Source of the DNA: Paenibacillus_D sp047238105
GTDB taxonomy: Bacteria > Bacillota > Bacilli > Paenibacillales > Paenibacillaceae
Assembly (NCBI RefSeq): GCF_047238105.1
Contig: NZ_JBDFMD010000001.1
Span: 2,914,001-2,978,000 of the forward strand
Length of the DNA stretch: 64,000 nt
Reading direction: 5' to 3'
The notes below the pieces were generated by a model that saw only the letters and a program-made list of their open reading frames with translations, ran no database searches and was not told where the DNA came from. Positions within the stretch are counted from its first letter, which is position 1. Each line of letters starts with the position of its first letter. Of the stretch, positions 27,301 through 34,220 are shown one piece after another. The position numbers and the translations under genes are program-made.

Positions 27301-27527
27301 GCGGTATCCCAGGGCCCGATCGGATAGGAAGGCCTGGCTGGCCGGTCCTTGACCGGCTCGTAGGCTCCTGTGCGCCCGGACAGTACGGACACTTGCTGTT
27401 CCCTCGGATCAGCCGTCTTGCCTTCCCCGAGGTAGAGGAAGAGGCCAGCCCCTGCCAGCACCAGTACGACTGCAGCTGCGGCGAGGACCAGCTTTGTTTT
27501 GGCGTGCTTTATTAACCAGCTTTTCAT
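21363..27527 (-). CDS. Giant membrane-anchored protein with two von Willebrand A domains
   Basis: A 2054-residue protein with a short positive N-terminus and one membrane segment (about 11-33, LVLAAAAVVLVLAGAGLFLYL) and no cell-wall sorting motif, so most of it should lie outside the membrane. Two vWA domains carry metal-binding MIDAS motifs: DSSGS from Asp476 (about 470-640) and DVSGS from Asp667 (about 660-850). The rest (about 60-460 and 870-1900) looks like repeated beta-rich domains with no signature I recognise; a Gly-rich linker sits near 1580. The C-terminal region has one hydrophobic stretch (LAFMAGAFIGVSSAVWSVGAYAL) and a proline-rich tail. It starts 12 bp after the zinc-ribbon gene. 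A role in protein-protein contact or surface mechanics is inference. Confidence 0.85.
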   Translation of the reverse strand: MKSWLIKHAKTKLVLAAAAVVLVLAGAGLFLYLGEGKTADPREQQVSVLSGRTGAYEPVKDRPARPSYPIGPWDTAIPYINPFGSQSGYQSVTYLTNQQQELRYIDPDNREMSRLTAGEKWELEVEWKDQENDPIDDLIAYAVELDASFYRGVQEQQWLVHARDTEGADWWAIAAEGGSGYRLTVFKELRLQAGQTVTALTGDYETSELYFVTNNENRRYQSLKVSLGEGQLQLTGKGSYVQGQFRRDLSYSRTLDAIKTRDYVLGDLPQETSVPLLWRMTWSAASEPGEIGITLEETGELQPVRDGERLGALKVKGEQLGSIKVEASPGVALQHPELSLTGDRTPEGDTLFWLPPGYWNIVVEQDGHPGGSAPLRSRLIPVSAGEMTELDMKPLIAGSYRTAERGDASGADSELKIESVSEQGDTATVRFMLLDSQNRQFVPAAKDVEILEGGQPGKLVKLERLQTPPSVVLALDSSGSMAKSMTQVLGAARAFIQGLPDDTHIRVIDFDSQVQVLEGTTKQEVLAGLSQVKAKGNTTLYDAIIRAVDLLQEKERPTVVVFSDGVDSDVEKKGTGSKASKDEVVQAVQASGIPLYTIGFGPGHDASTLLELAALSDGTYYAADDTAALDHVFSAIRDRLGNRYEATYQRPKKQAPSDVPVVSLTLDVSGSMDVEPESGNGAYRIDKMQALFHDFISQAPDNSLMQLVSFSSEISFEQMFTSRKPELLQSLGLLRAGGGTDIFNSTYRTYRSLSKIPSDKRVVVYLTDAALDVEPEQKAVFEQLLSAIKEEGIQVLWVGMGTEDDEEAFRWAAEKSGGSYVISEDPAVLAEAFEEVLAKVQERPAEKVALSLAVTSPAVNGETRAYAASTLADLPMQTSEDNKALLQTISYESVGKIAQYESGAASLLYGSDLPGQEVKILKRMPLDAKAENKVMAWSARELLFLKRLGGVDAPAGRIFAAVDMELRSTQAKGAAYVIPDFASHFFLQTNGAGSYPASTATWLAETPLAPPGESGVTLGSGEALRGMLVFLVPDERMEQAALHFYDTNNGHLTLPLTGRAERPEVELAALPTTAEGKLSDTFRLKLTAASDQDSLGPVQLKPETSLFKVLEGELASAVQAQLKLDPQERFYLRMTTGKGPFLIPVHTGTALLPHGLLRQVTLAPGSTNKTRLAFQIPAALRQTPSELYVDLFGGAAVLPVSGQAPAAVQSAAGETVYQGNGVKLRVHAFSRIQDIESSRGDYIVADVTLTDLADGEGVSGFRETFLLVPEGGEAADGLRPDGITDELVLGIGPDWAVFDGTSRRGLLVFALPAGAGDRSWTLRSELFGELRLPLGQDDYPEPGLLVKHVTLPQDQAFDIALSTALTEAIRQHRARISADAEREALQLAGLDEGRERPGQVPAPLPVLHGLRQLAEVKTMEQMQSLLEEVRWLPSSDPYYAYRHSPEAVLTQGWGTEGDLARLTGGLLSKLGTVPALRQVKLTAEGREALLELSGVEEIKAEYLPAWAYEDETGEPRIFVVPFMKDLSELGGLLYYPGSQDVQALTTVERSIRVTYLVQPQGERGMGGATGGITGSIGDVLGGGGGGDVPESAVEEVLVLDASLRLDQLGNEPLDIRAGASGKLYTAVMENETLQLIGKQAVDTSTNTIVGVRIEVQLPGEMRVHETKLKPGESIDGVFHTIAVNLPDLPETAAATLQRAADRDYSQAGKPDDASALRWYTRHILYRFVTNQTAYERELAESLEVVSGRTDKERVIVVTVRRPDKGAELHTSIDLQQTGGRLHAGSEDARAAFHIASGLFASRLEGAALPGNKTDFMDIWMESPDDTKLFLSLYSNRQSDLVHMEQMALPETLIERARTSMKAFLVPDQPSLIGGESRWAWLEIDPVTYETISVLDTGEHGGFAEYLMQMEKVSPVGDDYLAFMAGAFIGVSSAVWSVGAYALELDDYEQIINAAKMYTYGLGEVLGGMMSNKDLPKLEYSIGPLKLKLVNKEFDYLAKMIEETQMGKKRDWGADIIGFAQGFNAGAAYYFKQAEPPQKKKQGPPGPRGGAASTP

Positions 27528-27539
27528 CGCTTCCGCCTC

Positions 27540-27899
27540 TTATTCCGCATCCGCGAAGGTATGTCCGCAAGAGGGACAGAACTTCACTCCGAGCGCTACC
27601 GACTGGCCGCAGACGCAGTCTTTCTCGCCCGTCAGCCCTTTGATCTGCTTGTGGATCGTCTGGATCTCCTCTTCCAGCTTCAGGATCGCTTCGACCTCAG
27701 GCTGGTAATTCTCTCCGGCCTCCTCCGCTTCCCGCAGAGCTGCTGTCAGGAAGACGATCCGGCCGATCGTCTGATAGCGCTGCTCGATTTCTTTTTGCTT
27801 GGCGCTCTGCTGCATCTTCAGCTTATTCACCTCTACGGCCGTCTTCGCCTTGCTGCCCGCTTCCGATAGTCCCGATTTCACCTTATCCAAAAAGCTCAT
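27540..27899 (-). CDS. Small coiled-coil zinc-ribbon protein
   Basis: A 119-residue protein. Residues 1-95 are helical and charged (FLDKVKSGLSEAGSKAKTAVEVNKLKMQQSAKQKEIEQRYQ), likely coiled coil. The C-terminus has two Cys pairs, CVCGQSVALG and KFCPSCGHTF, of the zinc-ribbon type. The start at 27899 is chosen because GGGAGG lies seven bases before it; the ATG two codons earlier is too close to that site. No signal peptide, so it is cytosolic. It is the gene directly upstream of the giant vWA gene (12-bp gap), so the two are almost certainly co-transcribed. Confidence 0.87.
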   Translation of the reverse strand: MSFLDKVKSGLSEAGSKAKTAVEVNKLKMQQSAKQKEIEQRYQTIGRIVFLTAALREAEEAGENYQPEVEAILKLEEEIQTIHKQIKGLTGEKDCVCGQSVALGVKFCPSCGHTFADAE

Positions 27900-28018
27900 G
27901 CCCATTCCTCCCGGATTCAATATGCTCCTTACGTTGCTTCTATTGTATAGGGGGCCTATATTGATCCGACAGTTACAACCTGTCATTGTTTTTGTCACTC
28001 CTGGGGCATGGCCCCAAA

Positions 28019-28059
28019 TAAAATGGAGCGGCGCCGGGGGTCGTCCCCAGCACCGCTCC
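28019..28059 (-). terminator. Terminator after the small PH-like gene
   Basis: Strong imperfect stem (GGAGCGGTGCTGGGG with CCCCCGGCGCCGCTCC on the minus strand), followed by ATTTTATTT. It separates the 28.1-kb gene from the zinc-ribbon/vWA operon. Confidence 0.8.
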
Positions 28060-28100
28060 TTGCGAACCTGCGGTCCGCTCCGTGTTATAGAAGCTGCCCT

Positions 28101-28388
28101 TCACTTGCCCGCCAGCTTCTGGAATGCCTCGATGAAGTCGCACGGGTCCACCTGTACGGTAAACGAGACGATCCCCTGATTGGTGTGCAGATACAGCATA
28201 CCATCCTGTCCGCACATACGCCTGTATGAAATATCATACAGATGGGCGATCGGAATCTCCTTGTGCGCGGTCCTCAGAGAGGAGGCGCACAGTTGCATCT
28301 CATGCTCATACACGACCGTATCAATCGACAGCTTGTCAACCTCGCGCTCTACCTTGTAATAAGGCAGTGTAGCGATGACTGGTTCCAT
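28101..28388 (-). CDS. Small protein, possibly PH-like fold
   Basis: A 95-residue protein beginning MEPVIATLPYYKVEREVDKL. The pattern of short strands ending in a helix (IPIAHLYDISYRR, GMLYLHTNQGIVSFTVQV, DPCDFIEAFQKLAG) resembles bacterial pleckstrin-homology-like domains, but I cannot confirm the family. GGAGGAGGTGG precedes the ATG at ideal spacing; an upstream in-frame start lacks a site. No membrane segment. Followed by a strong terminator, so probably monocistronic or co-transcribed with the glycerophosphodiesterase gene upstream. Confidence 0.75.
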   Translation of the reverse strand: MEPVIATLPYYKVEREVDKLSIDTVVYEHEMQLCASSLRTAHKEIPIAHLYDISYRRMCGQDGMLYLHTNQGIVSFTVQVDPCDFIEAFQKLAGK

Positions 28389-28495
28389 ACGTCCACCTCC
28401 TCCGCAAACGATCTGGCGATTATTCGTTTCCGACTCTGGCCTCACCCTCCTTACACTTTATACCAAATCCTAAGCGACATTCAACCTTACCTGCC

Positions 28496-29260
28496 TTATC
28501 CCGCCTGCAGCCGCTCACGGAGCCGAAGCGCAGGCAACGGATCATTGCACGTCAGGAGCGTCGCGCCGCAAGCGATCGCATGGCGCACCTGCTCTTCATC
28601 GTCCGGGCAGTAACACCAGGGCAGGATCCCCCGCGCCCGGAACTCCGCCACTCTCTCCGGTGTCAGCAGCTTCATGCTGATGCCTGCCGCCCACATCGCA
28701 GCGTAGGTCCCGTCCTCTCCTGCGGCAAAATGATGCATCACCTCTCCGGGAAAGCCCTGGGTCCGCACCCCATGATGCCGATACAGATGCGCCAGCACCA
28801 CAGCATCAAAGCTCGTAAACACACAGTTCTCCCGCATACCACAAGCCTCGAGCGCGGCAACAGCGAGATCCGCCGCCTCGAGCGCATCCGGCGCAGGCTT
28901 GATCTCCACATTGAGAAGCATGTTCGGATACCCCTCGATGAAGGCGCACAGCTCCGAGAAGAGCGGAATCTTCAGGCCGGCGAAGCGGGCTCCGAACCAG
29001 CCCCCCGCATCCAGCTCCTGCAGCTCCGCAGCTTCCCATTCACTCACCAGCCCGGATCCGTTGGTCGTCCGATCGACCGTCTCATCGTGAATGACCATCA
29101 GCTGTTTATCTTTGGAGAGCCGCAGATCCAGCTCCAGCATATCGACACCGAGCGCTGCCGCTTCGGCAAAAGCAAGCAGCGTGTTCTCGGGATACTTTGA
29201 TTTGTAGCCCCGATGGGCGGCGACTACGACCCCCTCCGTCTGCGTCAACCGTTCGATCAT
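28496..29260 (-). CDS. Glycerophosphodiester phosphodiesterase
   Basis: Cleaves glycerophosphodiesters (from phospholipids or teichoic acid) to glycerol-3-phosphate and an alcohol. The 254-residue protein has the GDPD motifs on a TIM-barrel: His16-Arg17-Gly18, PENT, Glu43 and Asp45 in MLELDLRLSKD, and His58 in VIHDETVDRTTNG. There is no signal peptide, so it is an intracellular UgpQ/YqiK-type enzyme. The frame ends ERLQAG. Gene stands 100 bp upstream of the small PH-like gene. Confidence 0.93.
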   Translation of the reverse strand: MIERLTQTEGVVVAAHRGYKSKYPENTLLAFAEAAALGVDMLELDLRLSKDKQLMVIHDETVDRTTNGSGLVSEWEAAELQELDAGGWFGARFAGLKIPLFSELCAFIEGYPNMLLNVEIKPAPDALEAADLAVAALEACGMRENCVFTSFDAVVLAHLYRHHGVRTQGFPGEVMHHFAAGEDGTYAAMWAAGISMKLLTPERVAEFRARGILPWCYCPDDEEQVRHAIACGATLLTCNDPLPALRLRERLQAG

Positions 29261-29342
29261 ACTCCACCATCTTTCTGCGCGGATAAGCGCAATACTTGAT
29301 ATATGGTCATCCAGCTATCACTAATCGATGTACTCCACACCG

Positions 29343-29370
29343 GTGACCCATGTAGTTTTTATTGTATAAT
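29343..29370 (+). promoter_or_regulatory. Possible promoter of the glycoside hydrolase-like gene
   Basis: GTGACC (29343-29348), 16-bp spacer, TATAAT (29365-29370) with an upstream TTG, inside an AT-rich stretch about 170 bp before the ATG at 29540. Confidence 0.45.
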
Positions 29371-29539
29371 TGTTCGAATTATTTTCCTATTTGCTAGAAA
29401 AATCAACATTATATCTTAATATTTGCGCATTTGTGTTCAGTAATCAGGTTGGGAAAAGGTGGAGACCGCAAGAGAAAGCGTGTACACTGGGAGATAGCGC
29501 GGCCTTACTGCAAATAGAGAAAGGAATGATCTTCGCACG

Positions 29540-31663
29540 ATGAGTACTCATAAAGCTTGGTATACACGGACACATCGCTGGGGACAGACCAATCTGACGG
29601 AGTGGGATGCCGGACATGTCGATCTCGACTGGTGGAAGGCATACTGGCGCGCCACGCGCATCCAGGGCGTCATTATCAATGCGGGCGGGATCGTCGCTTA
29701 TTATCCCAGCTCCATCCCGCTGCAATATCGCGCGGAGGGGCTGGGATCGCATGATCTCTTCGGCGAGCTGGCCGCCGAAGCGCGGCGCGAGGGCCTCACG
29801 GTGCTGGCCAGGATGGATGCGAACCGGGCGACCGGCGAGTTCTACGAGGCCCATCCCGACTGGTTCGTCGTCGACGCCGCAGGTGAGCCCGTTCTCTCCA
29901 ACGGCCGTTACTTCTCCTGCGTGAACAGCGACTACTATAAGCAATATATCCCGAGCGTTCTGGAGGAGATCATCACACGCTATCAGCCCGACGGTTTCGC
30001 AGACAACAGCTGGACCGGCGTGCCGCGGAGCGTCATCTGTTACTGTGCCAACTGCCGGGCCCGATTCAAGCGGGATAGCGGATATGCATTGCCGGCCAAG
30101 GCCGACTTCGGCGACCCGGCCTACCGGGCTTGGATCCGCTGGAGCTACGTCTGCCGTACCGATAATTGGGACTTGTTCAACCAGGTGACCCGCCATACGG
30201 GCGGAGCGGATTGCCTGTGGATCGGTATGATTCACGGCACACCGGTCAACACCTACTCATGTGGCAGTCTGAAAGCCGTCACCGAGCGCTCCAAGATCGT
30301 CCTGTGCGACCAGCAATCCCGCGAGGCGGAGCAAGGGTTCGAGCAGAACGGGGTGAGCGGCTCGCTGATCCATCAGTTAGCCGGCTGGGATACTGTCGTG
30401 GCAGAGAGCATGGCCAACTATGCCAAGGGCAAGCATATGTTCCGCAAGGCCAGCAATCCGTCTGCAGAATCGCAGCTGTGGATGATCGAGGGCATATCCG
30501 GCGGCATCTCGCCCTGGTACCACCATATCGGTGCCACCCATGAGGATAAGCGGCAGTTCGCCAATTCGCCTCCGGTGATGCAGTGGCATGAAGCCAATGA
30601 AGCGTATCTGTACAACCGGGAGCCGGCAGCCAGCATAGGACTGGTCTGGAGCGAAGATAATACGGATTTCTATGGACGACAGGATGCCAAGGAGCGGGTA
30701 GCGCTGCCCTGGCGCGGTTTCGTCCGGGCCATGATCCGTGCCAGGATTCCGTTCGTTCCGGTACATGCCGATCATATCGAGCGCGATGCGGGATCGCTGC
30801 AGGTGCTGATCTTGCCCGATCTGGCGGCCATGAGCGACAGCCAATGCGAGGCGGTGCGGCGATTCGCCATGCAAGGGGGCAGCCTGGTGTTCACAGGAGC
30901 AACGGCTACGCGAGATGAGTGGGGAGAGATCAGGGAAGTATCCCCATTGGAGGCATGGACGGGGATCCGATATGAGCATAACCTCGATGGGGCGCTGGAG
31001 TCTAAAGACTTCAACCTTGAGGTGCATGAGGCGCATAATTATCTTCGCATTGCGGAGCCCGAACACCCGGTGATGCGCAAGTTCGAGGACACGGCCATCC
31101 TGCCGTTCGGCGGCAAGCTGCATCGGGTGACGTCCAGCGGATCGATGCAGCCGATCGCCACATATATCCCAAGCTTTCCTATGTATCCGCCGGAATTCAG
31201 CTGGATGCGGACGTCTCACACGGCTACCCCCGCTCTCCTTGCCGGCCAACACGCCGGGGGCGGCCGGATCGTCTATCTCGCTGCTGACGCAGATCGCTGC
31301 TATGGCCGTACGCACCTGCCCGATCTGGGCGATCTCCTGGCTGGCAGCGTCTCCTGGGCAGCGGCGGACAGCATCCCGCTGCAGGTGAGCGGACCGGGAT
31401 ATCTCGATTGCAAGATCTACCGCCAGCCAGGCAGGCGAATCGTCCATATCGTCAATCTCAGCGGTGCCAACCAGACCCCCGGGCCGCTAGAGGAATATCT
31501 GCCCGTCGGTCCGATCCGCGTCTCTGTCCGTATGGACGATTGCCAGGCAAAGACGGCTCAACTGCGCGTAGCAGGTACTACGCACGAGGTGGTGCTCCGC
31601 GGTGGCTGGGCCCACCTCGAGCTGCCCGAGATCGTCCATCACGAGCTGATCGTGCTGGAGTAG
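29540..31663 (+). CDS. Putative glycoside hydrolase with beta-galactosidase-type trimerisation domain
   Basis: A 707-residue cytosolic protein. The N-terminal half (about 1-340) reads as a TIM-barrel: DLDWWKAYWRATRIQGVIINAGGIVAYYPS, LARMDANRATGEF, HPDWFVVDAAGEP, YQPDGFADNSWTGVPRSVICYCANCRARFK. The next part (about 370-590; LQVLILPDLAAMSDSQCEAVRRFAMQGGSLVFTGAT) resembles the class I glutamine-amidotransferase-like (trimerisation) domain of GH42 enzymes. A short beta domain ends the protein. Catalytic residues cannot be assigned by eye, so the substrate is unknown. Its 3' end meets the convergent AraC gene. Confidence 0.75.
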   Translation: MSTHKAWYTRTHRWGQTNLTEWDAGHVDLDWWKAYWRATRIQGVIINAGGIVAYYPSSIPLQYRAEGLGSHDLFGELAAEARREGLTVLARMDANRATGEFYEAHPDWFVVDAAGEPVLSNGRYFSCVNSDYYKQYIPSVLEEIITRYQPDGFADNSWTGVPRSVICYCANCRARFKRDSGYALPAKADFGDPAYRAWIRWSYVCRTDNWDLFNQVTRHTGGADCLWIGMIHGTPVNTYSCGSLKAVTERSKIVLCDQQSREAEQGFEQNGVSGSLIHQLAGWDTVVAESMANYAKGKHMFRKASNPSAESQLWMIEGISGGISPWYHHIGATHEDKRQFANSPPVMQWHEANEAYLYNREPAASIGLVWSEDNTDFYGRQDAKERVALPWRGFVRAMIRARIPFVPVHADHIERDAGSLQVLILPDLAAMSDSQCEAVRRFAMQGGSLVFTGATATRDEWGEIREVSPLEAWTGIRYEHNLDGALESKDFNLEVHEAHNYLRIAEPEHPVMRKFEDTAILPFGGKLHRVTSSGSMQPIATYIPSFPMYPPEFSWMRTSHTATPALLAGQHAGGGRIVYLAADADRCYGRTHLPDLGDLLAGSVSWAAADSIPLQVSGPGYLDCKIYRQPGRRIVHIVNLSGANQTPGPLEEYLPVGPIRVSVRMDDCQAKTAQLRVAGTTHEVVLRGGWAHLELPEIVHHELIVLE

Positions 31664-31700
31664 ACGAGCGAGCGTCCGCTGTGCTCAGGCGCTTGACGGG

Positions 31701-32516
31701 TCAGTCTCCCTGCGGCCGGAAGCTGCTGGGAGGCTGGCTTGTATGTTTTTTGAAAAGTCTACTAAAGTAGTACATGTCAGTGTAACCGACGCTTTTGGCA
31801 ATCTCCTTGACGGAGGAGCCGCTGAACGACAACAATTCCTTTGCTCTGCGGATCCGAATGCCGATCAGATAATCGATCGGACTGATGCCGGCGATTTTAC
31901 GGAATTGGGCTGAGAAGAATCCCCGGCTGACTCCGTAACGGGCCGACAGGTCCGACAGCGTGAGCGGTTCCGCATAGTGGGATTGAATGTAGGCGATTGC
32001 ATCCTGGACAAAATTCTCGTATCCCGAAGGCTGCTTACTCCGCTCACAGCATGTGAGGGTCTCATGAATGAGTTGATAGAGCAAAAAGCGTCTCCGCAGC
32101 TCAGCCAGCGCACCAGGCGTGTCTTGGTGGCTGCGAAGCTCCAGGAGCAGCCCGGTGATTACCGGCTCGGGACCGGGTTGCAGACGATAATGCCGCTGTG
32201 TCCATACGGAGGACTCCCCTCCGAGCAGCGCATAATGGATCAGGCAATATTGCAGCTTGTTCTGACCGGCGTTACTGAACGCCATACGCGTATCTCCTCC
32301 GCCGTGCAGCACCTCGCCAGGACGGAGCAGGTAACCGGCGTCACCGAATGTGAATCTCCCCACCCCTTGCAAGATATAAAGAAAGCCAGGAGCAGGCGTA
32401 AGAAAATCGTCCCGAGCGAATCCTTCCTCCAGATCCACCCAGTACAATTCGGTCATACGCACATCGCTACTGGCAAAAAATCCGGCTATGTTGGCCAGGT
32501 CTGTATGTTCAATCAT
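31701..32516 (-). CDS. AraC family regulator of the iron-siderophore locus
   Basis: A 271-residue regulator with an N-terminal cupin-like sensor (about 20-130; GFLYILQGVGRFTFGDAGYLLRPGEVLHGGG) and a C-terminal double helix-turn-helix (about 165-268; LTLSDLSARYGVSRGFFSAQFRKIAGISPIDYL and VKEIAKSVGYTDMYYFSRLFKKHTSQPPSSFR). It lies 60 bp downstream of the siderophore-binding protein gene on the same strand and is probably co-transcribed from the Fur-box promoter. In Bacillus Btr, an AraC domain and a siderophore-binding domain form one protein; here the two activities are separate neighbouring genes. A role as activator of siderophore uptake is inferred. Confidence 0.88.
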   Translation of the reverse strand: MIEHTDLANIAGFFASSDVRMTELYWVDLEEGFARDDFLTPAPGFLYILQGVGRFTFGDAGYLLRPGEVLHGGGDTRMAFSNAGQNKLQYCLIHYALLGGESSVWTQRHYRLQPGPEPVITGLLLELRSHQDTPGALAELRRRFLLYQLIHETLTCCERSKQPSGYENFVQDAIAYIQSHYAEPLTLSDLSARYGVSRGFFSAQFRKIAGISPIDYLIGIRIRRAKELLSFSGSSVKEIAKSVGYTDMYYFSRLFKKHTSQPPSSFRPQGD

Positions 32517-32576
32517 CTTCCGAGCAACCCCTCAGACACCATTCACTATCACATCAGTTATACCATGTTCGAAGCG

Positions 32577-33557
32577 CTATTCCAAGGCTTCCAGGATGGC
32601 ATCGATGCCATAGACAGTACCGATCGGACCAGGGGAAAACGCCGAGCTGTCGATAACATGGAGCTGTCCGGCCTCTACAGCCTGCAGTTGATTCCATACA
32701 GCACTTTCCTTCAACGTCTCGAGTAGCGGTTCCAGTTGCTCATCGGCGCGGTTATGCACGAAGAGATGATCCGGGTCGATGGCACTCAGACCCTCTAGGG
32801 ACATCGCGGCTGCGGCGCCGTCAAACCCGTCAGGCAGCTTTAGACCCAGCCCATCATAATAAGGGGCCATACGATCGGCTCCCCAGACATAGAAATCCTT
32901 CTCCTGTACATCAATGAAGAGTACGCTTTGATCGCTGTATTGCTCAACTTGCAAGCGCGCCTGCTCCGCTTTCTCTTCAAAAGCGACGATGAGTTCGTCC
33001 GCTTCCTGCTCTTTGCCGATTGCCTTGCCCACTTCCCGCAGGCCGAACTGCCAGTCGTCGTTGGTCTTGGCCGTATCGACGTAGAACACGGGTGCAATCC
33101 TCGTTAAACGGTCATAGATCAGCTCGTTGCCGGAGGGGTCCCCCTCCGCGCCGCCAGCCAAGATGAGATCGGGCGCCAGCTCCACTAACTGCTCCAGATT
33201 GATTTCATTATAGCTTCCGATGTCGATAATCTCAGTCCCTGCATAGTAGGGCTTCAGCGCTACCAGCTTGGAGACCATTTCATCGAAATAATTGGCTGCT
33301 ACAGGCGGGCTCTCCAGCGCCAACAAATGCTCTGTCAGCGCAAAATACGTGACCGCAATTCGCTGCGGTTTGTTCGGCACACCCTGTTCTCCCTTTTCAT
33401 CTTGAACGGTTCGCAGACCGTTGTCACCAGCTACCCGGTTCCCTTCAGCATCCTTCTTATTCGTCGAAGTATGATTGCTACCGCAGCCCGCCAGAAGCAC
33501 GCATACGCTTGTCACCGTGACCGCAAGCAGTCTCATCCATGTTCTGTTCATATTCAT
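32577..33557 (-). CDS. Iron-siderophore ABC transporter binding lipoprotein
   Basis: Captures ferric siderophore outside the membrane and hands it to an ABC importer. The 326-residue protein has a lipoprotein signal (LLAVTVTSVCVLLAGC, acylated at Cys25) and a FecB/TroA-type bilobed fold: PQRIAVTYFALTEHLLAL, YNEINLEQLVELAPDLILAGG, DRLTRIAPVFYVD, the long connecting helix and PDHLFVHNRAD. No permease or ATPase genes are in the window, so it must use components encoded elsewhere. A 19-bp Fur box overlaps its start region. First gene of a two-gene unit with the AraC regulator. Confidence 0.93.
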   Translation of the reverse strand: MNMNRTWMRLLAVTVTSVCVLLAGCGSNHTSTNKKDAEGNRVAGDNGLRTVQDEKGEQGVPNKPQRIAVTYFALTEHLLALESPPVAANYFDEMVSKLVALKPYYAGTEIIDIGSYNEINLEQLVELAPDLILAGGAEGDPSGNELIYDRLTRIAPVFYVDTAKTNDDWQFGLREVGKAIGKEQEADELIVAFEEKAEQARLQVEQYSDQSVLFIDVQEKDFYVWGADRMAPYYDGLGLKLPDGFDGAAAAMSLEGLSAIDPDHLFVHNRADEQLEPLLETLKESAVWNQLQAVEAGQLHVIDSSAFSPGPIGTVYGIDAILEALE

Positions 33558-33576
33558 CCTGTAATCCCCTTTAGTT

Positions 33577-33631
33577 GATACTGATTATCACTATCAATAT
33601 ACAGTATAAGAAATCTATGCGTCCCGAACAA
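33577..33631 (-). promoter_or_regulatory. Fur-controlled promoter of the siderophore-binding protein
   Basis: GATACTGATTATCACTATC at 33577-33595 matches the 19-bp Fur consensus (GATAATGATAATCATTATC) at 16 positions. It lies directly at the predicted start site of a minus-strand promoter, TTGTTC (33631-33626), 17 bp, TATACT (33608-33603). Repression by Fur with iron is the expected outcome. Confidence 0.85.
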
Positions 33632-33711
33632 TGGAGTATCTGCATTGGAGGGATGGATTTTATGCATCGGATCTTGGGGTTCCGGTGTGCCGGAGGACAC
33701 CACAGCCATGA

Positions 33712-33740
33712 TTGCCAACCCCATGATTGTCTGCTACAAT
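33712..33740 (+). promoter_or_regulatory. Promoter of the DUF1540 gene
   Basis: TTGCCA (33712-33717), 17-bp spacer, TACAAT (33735-33740). It leaves a leader of about 120 nt that holds a small hairpin (GGTACAAG/CTTGTACC at about 33804-33825). Confidence 0.7.
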
Positions 33741-33865
33741 GAGGGGGTAATACAATAAAAGCACAAATAACCCTTTCCACAAAGGAAACGGCTAGCTGGC
33801 GATGGTACAAGTTGGCGCTTGTACCGGTCTATGCGATTGTGCACAGGCAGAGGAGGTGAATCCAC

Positions 33866-34018
33866 ATGGCTAAAGATGTAATCTGTGAAGTCAGCTCCTG
33901 CCGCAACTGGGCAGGCAACAATCGTTGCAGCGCTGAGTCGATCTTTATCGTCAACAATAAAGAGTCCAACGCGCATCGTTCCGCAGAAACCGACTGCAAA
34001 ACGTTTGATCCGAAATAA
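33866..34018 (+). CDS. DUF1540 domain protein
   Basis: A 50-residue cysteine-containing protein: MAKDVICEVSSCRNWAGNNR, then CSAESIFIVNNKESNAHRSAETDCKTFDPK. It contains a single DUF1540 unit with Cys residues in CEVSSC, NRC and DC positions suited to metal binding; the role of the family is unknown. AGGAGGTGA precedes the ATG. It has its own promoter and terminator. A Fur-box promoter facing it on the opposite strand at 34065-34093 would produce antisense RNA over the whole gene. Confidence 0.85.
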   Translation: MAKDVICEVSSCRNWAGNNRCSAESIFIVNNKESNAHRSAETDCKTFDPK

Positions 34019-34030
34019 GCTGATAAGATT

Positions 34031-34061
34031 GAAGGGATTTCGACGGTCCCTTCTTTCTTTT
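34031..34061 (+). terminator. Terminator of the DUF1540 gene
   Basis: Stem GAAGGGA with TCCCTTC around TTTCGACGG, followed by TTCTTTTTG, 12 bp after the stop. Confidence 0.8.
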
Positions 34062-34064
34062 TGT

Positions 34065-34093
34065 ATTTTACCAATAATGATAACCATTATCAA
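34065..34093 (-). promoter_or_regulatory. Fur-controlled promoter reading antisense to DUF1540
   Basis: Minus-strand TTGATA (34093-34088), exactly 17 bp, TAAAAT (34070-34065). The spacer is covered by a Fur box at 34073-34091 that matches the consensus at 17 of 19 positions. The start site near 34058 points leftward across the DUF1540 gene toward the siderophore-binding protein gene, 500 bp away. No minus-strand ORF with a ribosome site lies directly after it. Confidence 0.75.
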
Positions 34094-34131
34094 GTTTTTT
34101 TTGAAACTTCTTTTCTGCTCATCTAAAGGGG

Positions 34132-34176
34132 GCATCCCCCAATGATCGGTTGATCATTGGGGGATGCTCTTTTTTT
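34132..34176 (+). terminator. Strong terminator between DUF1540 region and ywhD
   Basis: Perfect 16-bp stem (GCATCCCCCAATGATC with GATCATTGGGGGATGC), loop GGTT, then TCTTTTTTT on the plus strand. It may also limit ywhD transcripts coming from the other side, though the T run there is poor. Confidence 0.85.
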
Positions 34177-34220
34177 GTACCGGACGGCAAGTGATTGGGG
34201 ATGCTACCAGACCATCTGGA

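Noticed and set aside
33734..34135. Minus-strand ORFs opposite DUF1540 as the target of the Fur promoter
   Set aside because: No ribosome site, start codon placement upstream of the promoter start site, and no family resemblance; an antisense or leader transcript is more likely.
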